A DNA stretch of 56,432 bases from Stenotrophomonas sp. 704A1. Its GTDB lineage: Bacteria > Pseudomonadota > Gammaproteobacteria > Xanthomonadales > Xanthomonadaceae. Numbering within the stretch: the stretch's first letter is position 1; every line of letters begins with the position of its first letter. Location: NCBI RefSeq assembly GCF_030549525.1, contig NZ_CP130831.1, forward strand, positions 4,630,001 to 4,686,432, in the 5' to 3' direction. Position numbers and translations under genes: made by a program. This document shows, one piece after another, positions 30,563 through 38,568 of the stretch. Under the pieces are notes generated by a model. The model saw only the letters and a program-made list of their open reading frames with translations, had not been told where the DNA came from and ran no database searches.

Positions 30563-31311
30563 TGCCGTTCGTGCAAGCCACCCGCTCACTGGGCCGCGCC
30601 GGCCTGTTCTCGCTCACCGTGCTGCGCGGTTCTCTGCCCACGCGTGATTTCCTGGCCGAGCTGACCCGCGAGATCTACAAGATCGGCGCGCGCTCGCTGC
30701 CGATCATTGCCGTCGGTGGCGCCTTCGTCGGCCTGGTCCTGACCCTGCAGGGCTACCGCACGTTGACCACCTTCGGCGCGGCCGACGCGCTGTCGACCCT
30801 GCTGGGCCTGTCGCTGTACCGCGAACTGGCACCGGTGCTGACCGCGCTGCTGTTCATCGGCCGCGCCGGCAGCTCGATCGCCGCCGAACTGGGCCTGATG
30901 CGCGCCACCGACCAGATCAAGGCGCTGGAACTGATGGCCATCGACCCGGTGGCCAAGGCGGTGGCCCCGCGCTTCTGGGCGGCGGTGCTGACCGTGCCGC
31001 TGCTGACCGGCATCTTCTGTTCGCTGGCGATCAGCGCCAGCTATTTCGAAGCAGTGCATGTGCTGGGCCTGGACAACGGCGTGTTCTGGTCGGCGCTGCG
31101 CGGCAGCGTGGACTTCTGGGACGACTTCGGCGTGGCGATGCTGAAGTCGGCCATCTTCGGTGGCACCGCGGCCCTGGTGGCAGCCTACGTCGGCTTCCAC
31201 GCCGAGCCGACCATCGAAGGCACCTCGGTGGCCACCACGCGTGCGGTGGTCAACGCCTCGCTGCTGGTGCTGATGTTCAACTTCGTACTGTCGGCAATGT
31301 TGTTCACCTAA
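30562..31311 (+). CDS. mlaE: Phospholipid transport permease MlaE
   Basis: 249 residues, with five or so hydrophobic helices and the MlaE/YrbE signatures GGAFVGLVLTLQGYRTLTTFGA, LYRELAPVLTALLFIGRAGSSIAAELG and TDQIKALELMAIDP. It is the membrane part of MlaFEDB. It overlaps mlaF by one base. Confidence 0.95.
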   Translation: MPFVQATRSLGRAGLFSLTVLRGSLPTRDFLAELTREIYKIGARSLPIIAVGGAFVGLVLTLQGYRTLTTFGAADALSTLLGLSLYRELAPVLTALLFIGRAGSSIAAELGLMRATDQIKALELMAIDPVAKAVAPRFWAAVLTVPLLTGIFCSLAISASYFEAVHVLGLDNGVFWSALRGSVDFWDDFGVAMLKSAIFGGTAALVAAYVGFHAEPTIEGTSVATTRAVVNASLLVLMFNFVLSAMLFT

Positions 31312-31369
31312 CCCTTCCCCGGCGGCGCGCATCGGCGCGCGGCCACCACGACTCGATCAGGTAATCCAC

Positions 31370-31894
31370 ATGGCCATCCGCGGTCCCAGACTCGAATTCT
31401 CCGTCGGCGCCTTCCTGCTGCTGGCCCTGGCCTCGCTGCTGGTGCTGGCCGTGGCCTCGACCAACCAGCGCTGGAGCTGGGGCGGCGAGGGCTACGAACT
31501 GAAGGCCCGCTTCTCGCAGGTCGGCCAGCTGCGCAAGCAGGCACCGGTGAAGATCGGCGGCGTCACCGTCGGCCAGGTCGCAGCCATCGACCTGGACCCG
31601 GTCAAGTTCGAATCGATCGTGACCCTGCGCATGGACAGCAAGGTCAAGGATCTGCCGGCCGATACCTCCGCCGGCATCTTCACCAGTGGTTTGCTCGGCG
31701 AGAGCTATATCGGTCTTCAGCCCGGTGGCGACCCCGACGTGCTCAAGCCCGGCGAGGAGATCGTCTTCACCCAGCCCGCCGTGGACCTGATCCAGCTCGT
31801 CGGCAAGTACATGTTCAGTGGCGGCGCCGGTGGCGGCGCTGCTCAGAAGCCCAACGATGGCGCGCAGGCGCCTGCAACGGAACCGCAACCATGA
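31370..31894 (+). CDS. mlaD: MCE-domain protein MlaD
   Basis: 174 residues: one N-terminal membrane helix (about 11-28), then a single MCE domain with YELKARFSQVGQLRKQAPVKIGGVTVG and the loop LLGESYIGLQPGG. MlaD hexamers form the periplasmic lipid channel of the complex. A Gly/Ala/Pro-rich tail follows. Its end overlaps mlaC by ATGA. Confidence 0.94.
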   Translation: MAIRGPRLEFSVGAFLLLALASLLVLAVASTNQRWSWGGEGYELKARFSQVGQLRKQAPVKIGGVTVGQVAAIDLDPVKFESIVTLRMDSKVKDLPADTSAGIFTSGLLGESYIGLQPGGDPDVLKPGEEIVFTQPAVDLIQLVGKYMFSGGAGGGAAQKPNDGAQAPATEPQP

Positions 31895-32553
31895 AGATGA
31901 AACTGATCCCGGCCCTGCTCGCCTCGTCGCTGCTGCTGGCCACCCCGTTCCTGGCCCAGGCACAGGCCGCCGCCCCCGCTGCCGCCGCCCCGCAGGGCCA
32001 GGCCGGCAAGGTGGTGATCGACGCCAGCACCCGCATCCTGGCCACCCTGCAGCAGCGCCGCGCCGAGTTCAGCAGCAACCCGGCCAGCCTGCGCAGCTAC
32101 ATCGACAGCGAACTCAACCGCACCTTCGACCGCGACTATGCCGCACGTCTGGTGCTGGGCACCCATGCCCGTGGCGCCGCCGATGCCGATATCAAGCTGT
32201 TCGCCAGCGCCATGGCCGACAACCTGATGCAGCGCTACGGTTCGACCCTGCTCAACATCCAGGGCAAGCCGAGCTTCCGCCTGAAGAGCGAGAGCCCGCT
32301 GCCGGGCAACCGCGGCGTCCGCGTGCTGACCGAACTGGTGCGCGCCGGCAGCGAGCCGACCCCGGTCGAGTACTGGATGCGCAATGAAGGTGGCCAGTGG
32401 AAGATCTTCGATGTGAACATCGAGGGCATCTCCTACGTGCAGACCTTCCGCAACCAGTTCGATGCGCCGCTGCGCCAGAAGGGCATCAAGCAGGTGGCCA
32501 CCGAACTGCGCAGCGGCAGCATGCAGGCCGGGCCGGCTGGCAATGGCAAGTAA
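31891..32553 (+). CDS. mlaC: Periplasmic phospholipid-binding protein MlaC
   Basis: 220 residues with a cleavable signal peptide (about 1-26, ending AQA) and the MlaC/Ttg2 fold signatures FDRDYAARLVLG and WKIFDVNIEGISYVQTFRNQF. It ferries phospholipid between MlaA at the outer membrane and MlaFEDB. Its last ten bases overlap mlaB. Confidence 0.94.
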   Translation: MKMKLIPALLASSLLLATPFLAQAQAAAPAAAAPQGQAGKVVIDASTRILATLQQRRAEFSSNPASLRSYIDSELNRTFDRDYAARLVLGTHARGAADADIKLFASAMADNLMQRYGSTLLNIQGKPSFRLKSESPLPGNRGVRVLTELVRAGSEPTPVEYWMRNEGGQWKIFDVNIEGISYVQTFRNQFDAPLRQKGIKQVATELRSGSMQAGPAGNGK

Positions 32554-32854
32554 GACGCTGGCACTGCTGGAAGGCGACACCCTGCGCCTGCGCGGGGTGC
32601 TCGACCGTGCCGCGGTGATCGCGCTGTGGCCGCAGCTGCAGGCACTGCCGGCACAGTTGACGCGGCTGGAACTGGGGGAAGTCGAACGCGTGGACAGCGC
32701 CGGCCTTGCCCTGCTGGCCGAGCTGGCCGCGCGCGCCCGCAACGGTGGCCATCCGCTGGCGATTTCCGGCGCGCCGGCCGGCTACAACGAACTGAGCGCG
32801 GCCTATCGGCTGTCGCCCGACCTGGACTTCAACGCTACTTCTGCTGCGAGCTGA
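32543..32854 (+). CDS. mlaB: STAS-domain protein MlaB
   Basis: 103 residues: a STAS domain with LRLRGVLDRAAVIALW and the conserved VERVDSAGLALLAELAARAR. In E. coli MlaB binds MlaF and supports the complex. The start at 32543 lies within mlaC, in another frame; it ends one base before the mlaA ATG. Confidence 0.9.
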   Translation: MASKTLALLEGDTLRLRGVLDRAAVIALWPQLQALPAQLTRLELGEVERVDSAGLALLAELAARARNGGHPLAISGAPAGYNELSAAYRLSPDLDFNATSAAS

Positions 32855-32855
32855 C

Positions 32856-33842
32856 ATGAACGTCGTGCGCATTTTCCCCCTGATCCTCCTGGCCGCCGCA
32901 GTCAGTGCGTGTGCCGGCAAGCCGGCGCGCAGCGACGCACCGGTGGCCGATACCGTGGTGCCGGCCGACACCGCTGCACCGGCAACCGACGCTGACGCCA
33001 CCCCCGTCGACAGCGGGACGCCGGCAGCCGCCGCTGTGGAACCGGCACCGGCAGCAGCCGGCGCCCCCCAGGCAGGCGCCAGCGCCCCGGCGTCGGCCAG
33101 CGGCGACGACGATGACTTCGACGCGTTGTACGGCGCCAGCGGCAGCACCACCAGCACCACCGCCTACGATCCGTGGGAACCGTTCAACCGCAAGGTGCAC
33201 GCGTTCAACAACGCGGTCGACCGTGGCGTCGCACGGCCGCTGGCCACCGCCTACACCCATGTGGTGCCGCGCTTCGCACGCACCGGCGTGAGCAATTTCT
33301 TCAGCAACCTGCGCGCGCCGCTCACCATCACCAACCAGCTGCTGCAGGGCCGCCCGGCCGATGCCTGGGACAGCCTGGGGCGCTTCCTGATGAACACCAC
33401 GCTGGGCATCGGCGGCCTGTTCGATCCGGCCAGCAAGGCGATGGTGCCGCGCCGCAACGAGGACTTCGGTCAGACCCTGGGTGCCTGGGGCTGGCGCCGC
33501 TCCCGTTATGTGGAACTGCCGTTCTTCGGTCCGCGTACCGTGCGCGATGTGTTCGGCCTGGCCGGCGACATCCCGCTGTCGCCGATCCGCCGCATCGAGA
33601 CCGACAAGTACCGCATCGGCCTGCAGGGCCTGCAGCTGGTCGATACCCGTGCACAGCTGCTGGCGATCGACGATCTGCGCGACACCGCCGTGGACGAGTA
33701 CGCCCTGGTCCGCGACGCGTGGATGCAGCGCCGCAACTACCAGATCGAGAACGATCTGCGCGGCAAGCGCGAGCGCGGCAGCGATGATGCCAATTCGCCG
33801 ATTCCGGTGGATGCGATGCCGATGCCGCAGTGGACCAACTGA
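32856..33842 (+). CDS. mlaA: Outer-membrane lipoprotein MlaA (VacJ)
   Basis: 328 residues. The signal sequence ends at the lipobox SACAG (Cys19). Residues 25-95 are an Ala/Pro/Asp-rich low-complexity linker not found in E. coli MlaA. The VacJ domain follows, from YDPWEPFNRKVHAFNNAVDR through FFSNLRAPLTITNQLLQG and YVELPFFGPRTVRD. MlaA removes misplaced phospholipid from the outer leaflet. Having mlaA in the same operon as mlaFEDCB differs from E. coli, where it is elsewhere. A strong terminator follows. Confidence 0.95.
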   Translation: MNVVRIFPLILLAAAVSACAGKPARSDAPVADTVVPADTAAPATDADATPVDSGTPAAAAVEPAPAAAGAPQAGASAPASASGDDDDFDALYGASGSTTSTTAYDPWEPFNRKVHAFNNAVDRGVARPLATAYTHVVPRFARTGVSNFFSNLRAPLTITNQLLQGRPADAWDSLGRFLMNTTLGIGGLFDPASKAMVPRRNEDFGQTLGAWGWRRSRYVELPFFGPRTVRDVFGLAGDIPLSPIRRIETDKYRIGLQGLQLVDTRAQLLAIDDLRDTAVDEYALVRDAWMQRRNYQIENDLRGKRERGSDDANSPIPVDAMPMPQWTN

Positions 33843-33861
33843 GCACGGCCGGCAGCCCATG

Positions 33862-33889
33862 AAAAACCCCGCCTTCCGGCGGGGTTTTT
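33862..33889. terminator. Bidirectional rho-independent terminator
   Basis: A perfect 12-bp stem, AAAAACCCCGCC / GGCGGGGTTTTT, with a TTCC loop. The A run on one side and the T run on the other let it work for both the mla operon (+) and the glutathione peroxidase gene (-). Confidence 0.93.
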
Positions 33890-33926
33890 CGTTGCGGCAG
33901 GCACCATGCGCCGCGTGGCTGCTGCC

Positions 33927-34472
33927 TCAGGCGGCCAGCGCGGCCTCGATGGCCTCGCGCAGGCGCGCGTCATCGGCCGCCACGTCCGGGGCGAAACGGG
34001 CAATGACCTTGCCATCGCGGCCGACCAGGAACTTCTCGAAGTTCCACAGCACCGCCGGTGCCGCGTGGATCGGAATGTCCTTGCTGGCCAGGCGCTCGCG
34101 CAGCGGGCCCTCGCCGATCGCCTGCGGCTGTGCGGCGGTCAGCTGCTGGTAGAGCGGATGGGTGTCCTCACCGGCCACGCTGATCTTGGCGAACATCGGG
34201 AAGCCGACGTTGTAGGTCAGCTGGCAGAACTGCTGGATCTCCGCCTCGCTGCCCGGTTCCTGGCCCAGGAAGTTGTTGGCCGGGAATCCCAGCACTTCCA
34301 GGCCCTGTGCCTGCTTTTCCGCATACAGCGCCTGCAGGCCTTCGTACTGCGGGGTCAGGCCGCACTTGGATGCCACGTTGACCAGCAGCAGCACCTTGCC
34401 CTGGTAGTCGGCAAGCGAGGACGGCTGGCCGTCGATGGTGGTGAGGGAAATGTCCTGGATCGAGGTACTCAC
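33927..34472 (-). CDS. Glutathione peroxidase family protein
   Basis: 181 residues from a GTG start. The peroxidatic cysteine is in NVASKCGLTPQY, and GFPANNFLGQEPG and WNFEKFLVGRDG complete the family signature (Gln and Trp of the catalytic site). Bacterial homologues such as BtuE reduce peroxides using thioredoxin or glutathione. An upstream in-frame ATG at 34553 would add 27 Arg-rich residues with no family match, so GTG is preferred. Single gene, convergent with mlaA. Confidence 0.93.
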   Translation of the reverse strand: MSTSIQDISLTTIDGQPSSLADYQGKVLLLVNVASKCGLTPQYEGLQALYAEKQAQGLEVLGFPANNFLGQEPGSEAEIQQFCQLTYNVGFPMFAKISVAGEDTHPLYQQLTAAQPQAIGEGPLRERLASKDIPIHAAPAVLWNFEKFLVGRDGKVIARFAPDVAADDARLREAIEAALAA

Positions 34473-34531
34473 GCGGGGGCTCCGGCTACGGCGGGAAAGG
34501 CCCACCAGCATAGCGCTGCGCGATGCCCGAC

Positions 34532-34552
34532 GTGCCGGCCGAAGGCCGGCCA
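34532..34552. repeat. GC-rich hairpin between genes
   Basis: GCCGGCC (34534-34540) and GGCCGGC (34544-34550) with a GAA loop, lying between two minus-strand genes. It lacks a GTAG head and a T run, so it is either a decayed REP or a weak terminator for the upstream lipoprotein gene. Confidence 0.45.
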
Positions 34553-34608
34553 CCGTGCGGTTGTTTCGCGGTGTTCATGCCGCTGCCGGCCCGCGCCCGG
34601 CACGACGG

Positions 34609-34998
34609 TCAATCCACGCAGATCGTGCCCTGCGCCTTGCCGTCATCGATGCGTTGGCGGCAACCGAAGTTCTGGCTGGCGTCACGCTGGCAGGTGCCGG
34701 ACGCCACAGCACCGGCCACCACCTCGCCCGCGGCCAGGCACTGGCCCGTGCAGTCGCTCTTGCGGCTGCAGGCCTTGCCGGCGTCGGCATAGGGGATCAC
34801 GCACTGCTCGCGCTGCAGCCGGCCGAGCCGCTGCAGGGTGCCACCGGCCGCCTGGCAGTCGACGTCACGTGCTTCGCGGTAGGCCGCGGTGGCTTCGGGG
34901 GACGGAGCGGCCCCGGTCGTGTCAGCAACCGGGGCGGTGCTGCTGCACGCGGCCAGCAATGCAGCCAGGACAACAACGGCACAGGAGCGCAAGCGCAT
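34609..34998 (-). CDS. Cysteine-rich lipoprotein of unknown function
   Basis: 129 residues. The signal sequence ends in LLAACSS, so Cys19 should be lipidated. The mature part has eight further cysteines in roughly the spacing of four disulfides (VDCQ, EQCV, KACS, SDCTGQCL, GTCQ, FGCR, TICVD). I do not recognise a named family. The ATG at 34998 is chosen because it gives a normal lipoprotein signal; the frame is open further upstream. No operon partner is evident. Confidence 0.78.
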   Translation of the reverse strand: MRLRSCAVVVLAALLAACSSTAPVADTTGAAPSPEATAAYREARDVDCQAAGGTLQRLGRLQREQCVIPYADAGKACSRKSDCTGQCLAAGEVVAGAVASGTCQRDASQNFGCRQRIDDGKAQGTICVD

Positions 34999-35059
34999 GT
35001 CGATACCCGCCACGGACACAGGGCGCCCAGCATAACCAGACGCAGGTGCACAGGGCGTG

Positions 35060-36628
35060 TCAGCCCACATTGCCGCCCTCGTCGTCCTCCGATGCACCCA
35101 GCTGCTGCATCGGATCGGGCGTCAGTTCCGGCGGCAGCGCGCGCTTGGCCTTGCTGCCCAGTTCGGCAAGCCGGCGGGCGCGGCTGATGGCCGACTGCGG
35201 CGAATCGATCAGGCGATTGCGCGCATCGGCGTACGCCTTGGCGGCATCGTCCAGCTTGCCGCCCATGGCGTTGAAGTCCTTCAGGAACCCGGTCAACGCA
35301 TCCAGCACCAGGCCGCCGGCCTCGCTGATCTTCAGCGCCTGCTTCTGCACCTTGTCGCGCGTCCACAGGCGCTCGGCCACGCGCAGCAGCGCCATCAGGG
35401 TGTTGGGCGAGGCGAACACCACGCGGTTGTCGAAGGCGAACGCCTGCAGGCTGCCATCGGCGCCCAGTGCGGCCGACAAGGCACCCTCGATGGGAACGAA
35501 GGCAATGGTGATGTCCAGCGTCTCGCTGCCCAGTGCCTTGGGGTAATTCTTCTCGCCCAGATCCTTCACGTGCTGGCGCAACGCAACCGCGTGCCGGCGC
35601 AGCGCATCCTCGGACTGCTCCGGGGTGGCGGCATTCATCGCTTCCTGCCAGGCGATCAGGTTCACCTTGCTGTCGATCACCACGCTGCGTTCGTCGGGGA
35701 ACTGCACCACCACGTCCGGTCGCAGGCGCGCACCCTCGTCATCCACGGCGTGCTTCTGCCGCTGGTAGTGCACGCCCTCCTCCAGCCCCGAGCCGCGCAG
35801 TACGTTGTCGAGCATCAACTCGCCCCAATCGCCGCGGACCTTGGCGTTGCCCTTCAGTGCATTGGTCAGCGCCGATGCCTGCGCCGCCATGTCCTGGTTG
35901 AGCGTCTTCAGTTCGCCCACCGCGCCGAGCAGGCTGGCGCGCTGGCGCGCTTCCTCGCCATACAGGGTATCGACGCGGGTGCGGAAGTCGCCCAGCTTGT
36001 CGGCGAACGGCTTGAGCAGCCCCTCGATGTCCGCGCGCGACTGCACCGTCGCCTGCCGCACGTTCTTCTCGAACTGCTGTCCACGTTCGTCGAACACCTT
36101 GCCCGCCAGTTCGGCGAAGGCGCCGGACAGCTTTTCCTTGGCGGTATCGAGATAGCCGCGCAGTTCGGCACTGGCCCGTTCGGAGTGCTGCAGGTTGGCC
36201 ACCGCGCGCGCATGTTCTCCATGCAGCTGCTGGTAGCGCTGCTGCGCCTGCTGCAGTTCGCTGCTGGTGGCAGCAGCGGCCGCGCGCACCTGCGCCAGCG
36301 CCTCTTCACGTTCGGCCAGCTGCGCTTCGCGACTGGCCGACAGTGCCGCTTCGCGTTCCACCCGCGCGGTCAGCGTGGTCACCGCCTGTGCGTGCTGCTG
36401 GCTGCGACCCCGTTCGCTTTCCAGTTCCGCACTCAGCGCATCGAGGCGACCACGCAGCTGGCCGGCATCGACCAGGGCGAGACGATGCTGTTCGCGTTCG
36501 CGGTCCAGCTGCCGCTGCAGATCGTCTGATCCGGCAGTGCCAGGGGTGCGACGCCACAGCAGCAGCAACGCCGCCAGGGTCGCCAGCAGCAGGACCACCG
36601 CCAGGATCATGAGGACTTCGATATTCAT
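35060..36628 (-). CDS. rmuC: DNA recombination protein RmuC
   Basis: 522 residues: a membrane helix at 5-24, a long coiled coil (about 35-190, Gln/Glu/Arg rich), then the RmuC nuclease-like domain with RGDWGELMLDNVLRGSGLEEGVHY, VIDSKVNLIAWQ and PIEGALSAAL. RmuC limits rearrangements at inverted repeats in E. coli. The length is normal. It is divergent from the following glutathione transferase gene. Confidence 0.94.
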   Translation of the reverse strand: MNIEVLMILAVVLLLATLAALLLLWRRTPGTAGSDDLQRQLDREREQHRLALVDAGQLRGRLDALSAELESERGRSQQHAQAVTTLTARVEREAALSASREAQLAEREEALAQVRAAAAATSSELQQAQQRYQQLHGEHARAVANLQHSERASAELRGYLDTAKEKLSGAFAELAGKVFDERGQQFEKNVRQATVQSRADIEGLLKPFADKLGDFRTRVDTLYGEEARQRASLLGAVGELKTLNQDMAAQASALTNALKGNAKVRGDWGELMLDNVLRGSGLEEGVHYQRQKHAVDDEGARLRPDVVVQFPDERSVVIDSKVNLIAWQEAMNAATPEQSEDALRRHAVALRQHVKDLGEKNYPKALGSETLDITIAFVPIEGALSAALGADGSLQAFAFDNRVVFASPNTLMALLRVAERLWTRDKVQKQALKISEAGGLVLDALTGFLKDFNAMGGKLDDAAKAYADARNRLIDSPQSAISRARRLAELGSKAKRALPPELTPDPMQQLGASEDDEGGNVG

Positions 36629-36683
36629 GCGGTCAGTTTAGCCCCGCTGCGCTAGGCTGGGTCGGCCCGTCCCGGAAATACCC

Positions 36684-37289
36684 ATGATCGCTCTGTACGG
36701 AAAGCCCACCTCCATCAATGTGCGCAAGGTGCTGTGGTTGTGCGCGGGACTTGATCTGCCCCTGCAGCATGAGCCTGCGCCGCCGGCGGAGCTGCTGGCC
36801 ACACTGAACCCGAACCGGCAGGTACCGGTCCTGCGCGATGGCGACTTCGTGCTGTGGGAATCCAACAGCATCTGCCGCTACCTGGCATCCCGCGCGGGCC
36901 GTGACGACCTGCTGCCCAGCGCGGCGCAGGGGCGCGCCCGCGTCGAGCAGTGGATGGACTGGCAGGCCAGCGACCTCAACAGCGCGTGGCGGCACGTGTT
37001 CATGGCGCGCGTGCGCCAGCATCCGGACTATCCGGACGATGCCCGTGCCGAGGCCAGCCTGGTGCAGTGGAACCGCTTGATGGGGGTGCTCGACACGCAG
37101 TTGGCCGGTGGCCATGCGCACGTGGCGGGCGACACCTTCACGCTCGCCGACATCGTGCTCGGGCTGTCGACCCAACGCTGGCGCAGCACGCCGGGCAGCA
37201 AGCCCGCGTTGCCCCACCTCGCAGCATGGTTCGAACGCCTGCGACAGCAGCCGGGTTTCACCACCCACGTCGACAACGGCGTGGCGTGA
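36684..37289 (+). CDS. Glutathione S-transferase family protein
   Basis: 201 residues. The thioredoxin-like N-terminal domain has LYGKPTSINVRKVLWLC, NRQVPVLRDGDFVLWESNSICRYL (cis-Pro and the Glu-Ser that bind glutathione); the helical C-terminal domain has FTLADIVLGLSTQRW with the capping Asp. The substrate is unknown. A single gene, followed by a SMAG array. Confidence 0.92.
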   Translation: MIALYGKPTSINVRKVLWLCAGLDLPLQHEPAPPAELLATLNPNRQVPVLRDGDFVLWESNSICRYLASRAGRDDLLPSAAQGRARVEQWMDWQASDLNSAWRHVFMARVRQHPDYPDDARAEASLVQWNRLMGVLDTQLAGGHAHVAGDTFTLADIVLGLSTQRWRSTPGSKPALPHLAAWFERLRQQPGFTTHVDNGVA

Positions 37290-37326
37290 GCGCAGGCTCC
37301 GGCAGCGGTTGGCGGGGGTCGGCACG

Positions 37327-37405
37327 GTAGACCCCCTCCATGCATGGAGGGGACGGCGGAACGTTCGGAAAGCGCTGTCGTGGAGCCTGGCCCATGCCCG
37401 GCCGC
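37327..37405 (+). repeat. Compound SMAG array
   Basis: GTAG + ACCCCCTCC/GGAGGGG hairpin (37327-37352), a linker GGAACGTTCGGAAAGCGCT (37358-37376), then GTGG + AGCCTGGCCC/CCCGGCC (37380-37402). Order, spacing and linker sequence match the array at 20555-20630. It lies between two convergent genes. Confidence 0.78.
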
Positions 37406-37462
37406 GCGGCATGCGCCCCCCGCAGCCGAACGCGGGCCAGGCCCTTCGGGAACGACCGGGCG

Positions 37463-38470
37463 TTACCAGCCTTCCAGCACGATCTTGCCCTTGGCGCGGT
37501 GGCTCTCCAGCAGCGCATGGGCACGCCGCAGGTTGGCTGCATCGATGCGCCCGAAGTGCTCGCCCAGCGTGGTCTGCAGCACACCCGCGTCGATCAGTCC
37601 GGCCACACGGTTCAACAGGTCGTGCTGGCGCTGCATGTCGGCGGTGCGGTACAGCGGCCGGGTGAACATCGATTCCCAGTGCAGTGACAGCGCCTTGCGC
37701 TTGAGCGCCATCACATCCAGCTGGCCGGGATCGTCGATCAGCCCCAGCTGCCCCTGTGGCGCCAGCAGTTCCACGATCTGCGCGTAGTGCTGGTCGGTGT
37801 GGGTCAGGCTGGCCACGTGCTGCACTTCGCTGATGCCGAGCCGCGCCAGGCCATCGGCCAGCGGCAGTCGGTGGTCGATCACGTGGTGTGCACCCATCGC
37901 GTAGGCCCATTCCTGGGTATCTGGCCGCGACGCGGTACCGATCACCGTCAGTTTCGTCAGCTTGCGCGCCAGCTGCACCAGGATCGAGCCAACGCCACCG
38001 GCAGCGCCGATCACCAGCAGGGTCTGGCCTTCGCCACCGCCCTCGGCGATGCGCAGGCGGTCGAACAGCAGTTCCCATGCGGTGATCGCGGTCAACGGCA
38101 GTGCCGCGGCGGCGGCATCGTCGAGACGGGCCGGCTTGCGGCCGACACTGCGCTCGTCCACCAGCTGGTACTCGGCATTGCTGCCCGCGCGATCAATGAC
38201 GCCTGCGTAGTAGACCGCATCGCCCGGCTGGAACAGGGTCACCTCACTGCCCACCGCATCGACGATGCCCACCGCGTCCCAGCCCAGCACGCGCGGGCCG
38301 TCGGTGGCCACGTTGCGGCGGACCTTGGTGTCGACCGGGTTCACCGCCACCGCGCGCACCGCCACCCGCAGGTCGCGCGGGCCGGGCTGCGGCAGGTCCA
38401 GTTCGATGTCGATCAGGGCCTGCGCATCGTCGATCGGCAGGCCGGCATGGGTATAGGCAATGGCGCGCAT
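37463..38470 (-). CDS. Zinc-type alcohol dehydrogenase / quinone oxidoreductase family protein
   Basis: 335 residues, MDR superfamily: GroES-like N-terminal half with VNPVDTKVRRN and LGWDAVGIVDAVG, then the Rossmann motif VIGAAGGVGSILVQLARKL and GIGTASRP-like VIGTASRPDTQEW. No structural-zinc cysteine cluster is visible, which fits the zinc-independent NADPH:quinone reductase branch despite the usual name. It is divergent from a LysR gene across 92 bases and is the likely target of that regulator. Confidence 0.9.
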   Translation of the reverse strand: MRAIAYTHAGLPIDDAQALIDIELDLPQPGPRDLRVAVRAVAVNPVDTKVRRNVATDGPRVLGWDAVGIVDAVGSEVTLFQPGDAVYYAGVIDRAGSNAEYQLVDERSVGRKPARLDDAAAAALPLTAITAWELLFDRLRIAEGGGEGQTLLVIGAAGGVGSILVQLARKLTKLTVIGTASRPDTQEWAYAMGAHHVIDHRLPLADGLARLGISEVQHVASLTHTDQHYAQIVELLAPQGQLGLIDDPGQLDVMALKRKALSLHWESMFTRPLYRTADMQRQHDLLNRVAGLIDAGVLQTTLGEHFGRIDAANLRRAHALLESHRAKGKIVLEGW

Positions 38471-38549
38471 GGCAGCGGTCCAATGGGGGAAGGAGGCGAC
38501 AGGGTGCGCCGCGCAGGCTGCCGCAGAAAGGCGCAGAATCGGGCAGCAC

Positions 38550-38568
38550 TTTCACTCTGGCAATGAAA
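38550..38568. promoter_or_regulatory. Candidate LysR operator TTTCA-N9-TGAAA
   Basis: A 5-bp inverted repeat, TTTCA (38550-38554) and TGAAA (38564-38568), has the size of a LysR T-N11-A type site. It overlaps the first codons of the LysR gene if that starts at 38563; starting at 38569 would leave it fully upstream. Function inferred from position between divergent genes. Confidence 0.4.

Noticed and set aside
33000..33150. Repetitive GC-rich stretch in mlaA considered as a tandem repeat
   Set aside because: It is irregular Ala/Pro/Asp coding without a fixed period.
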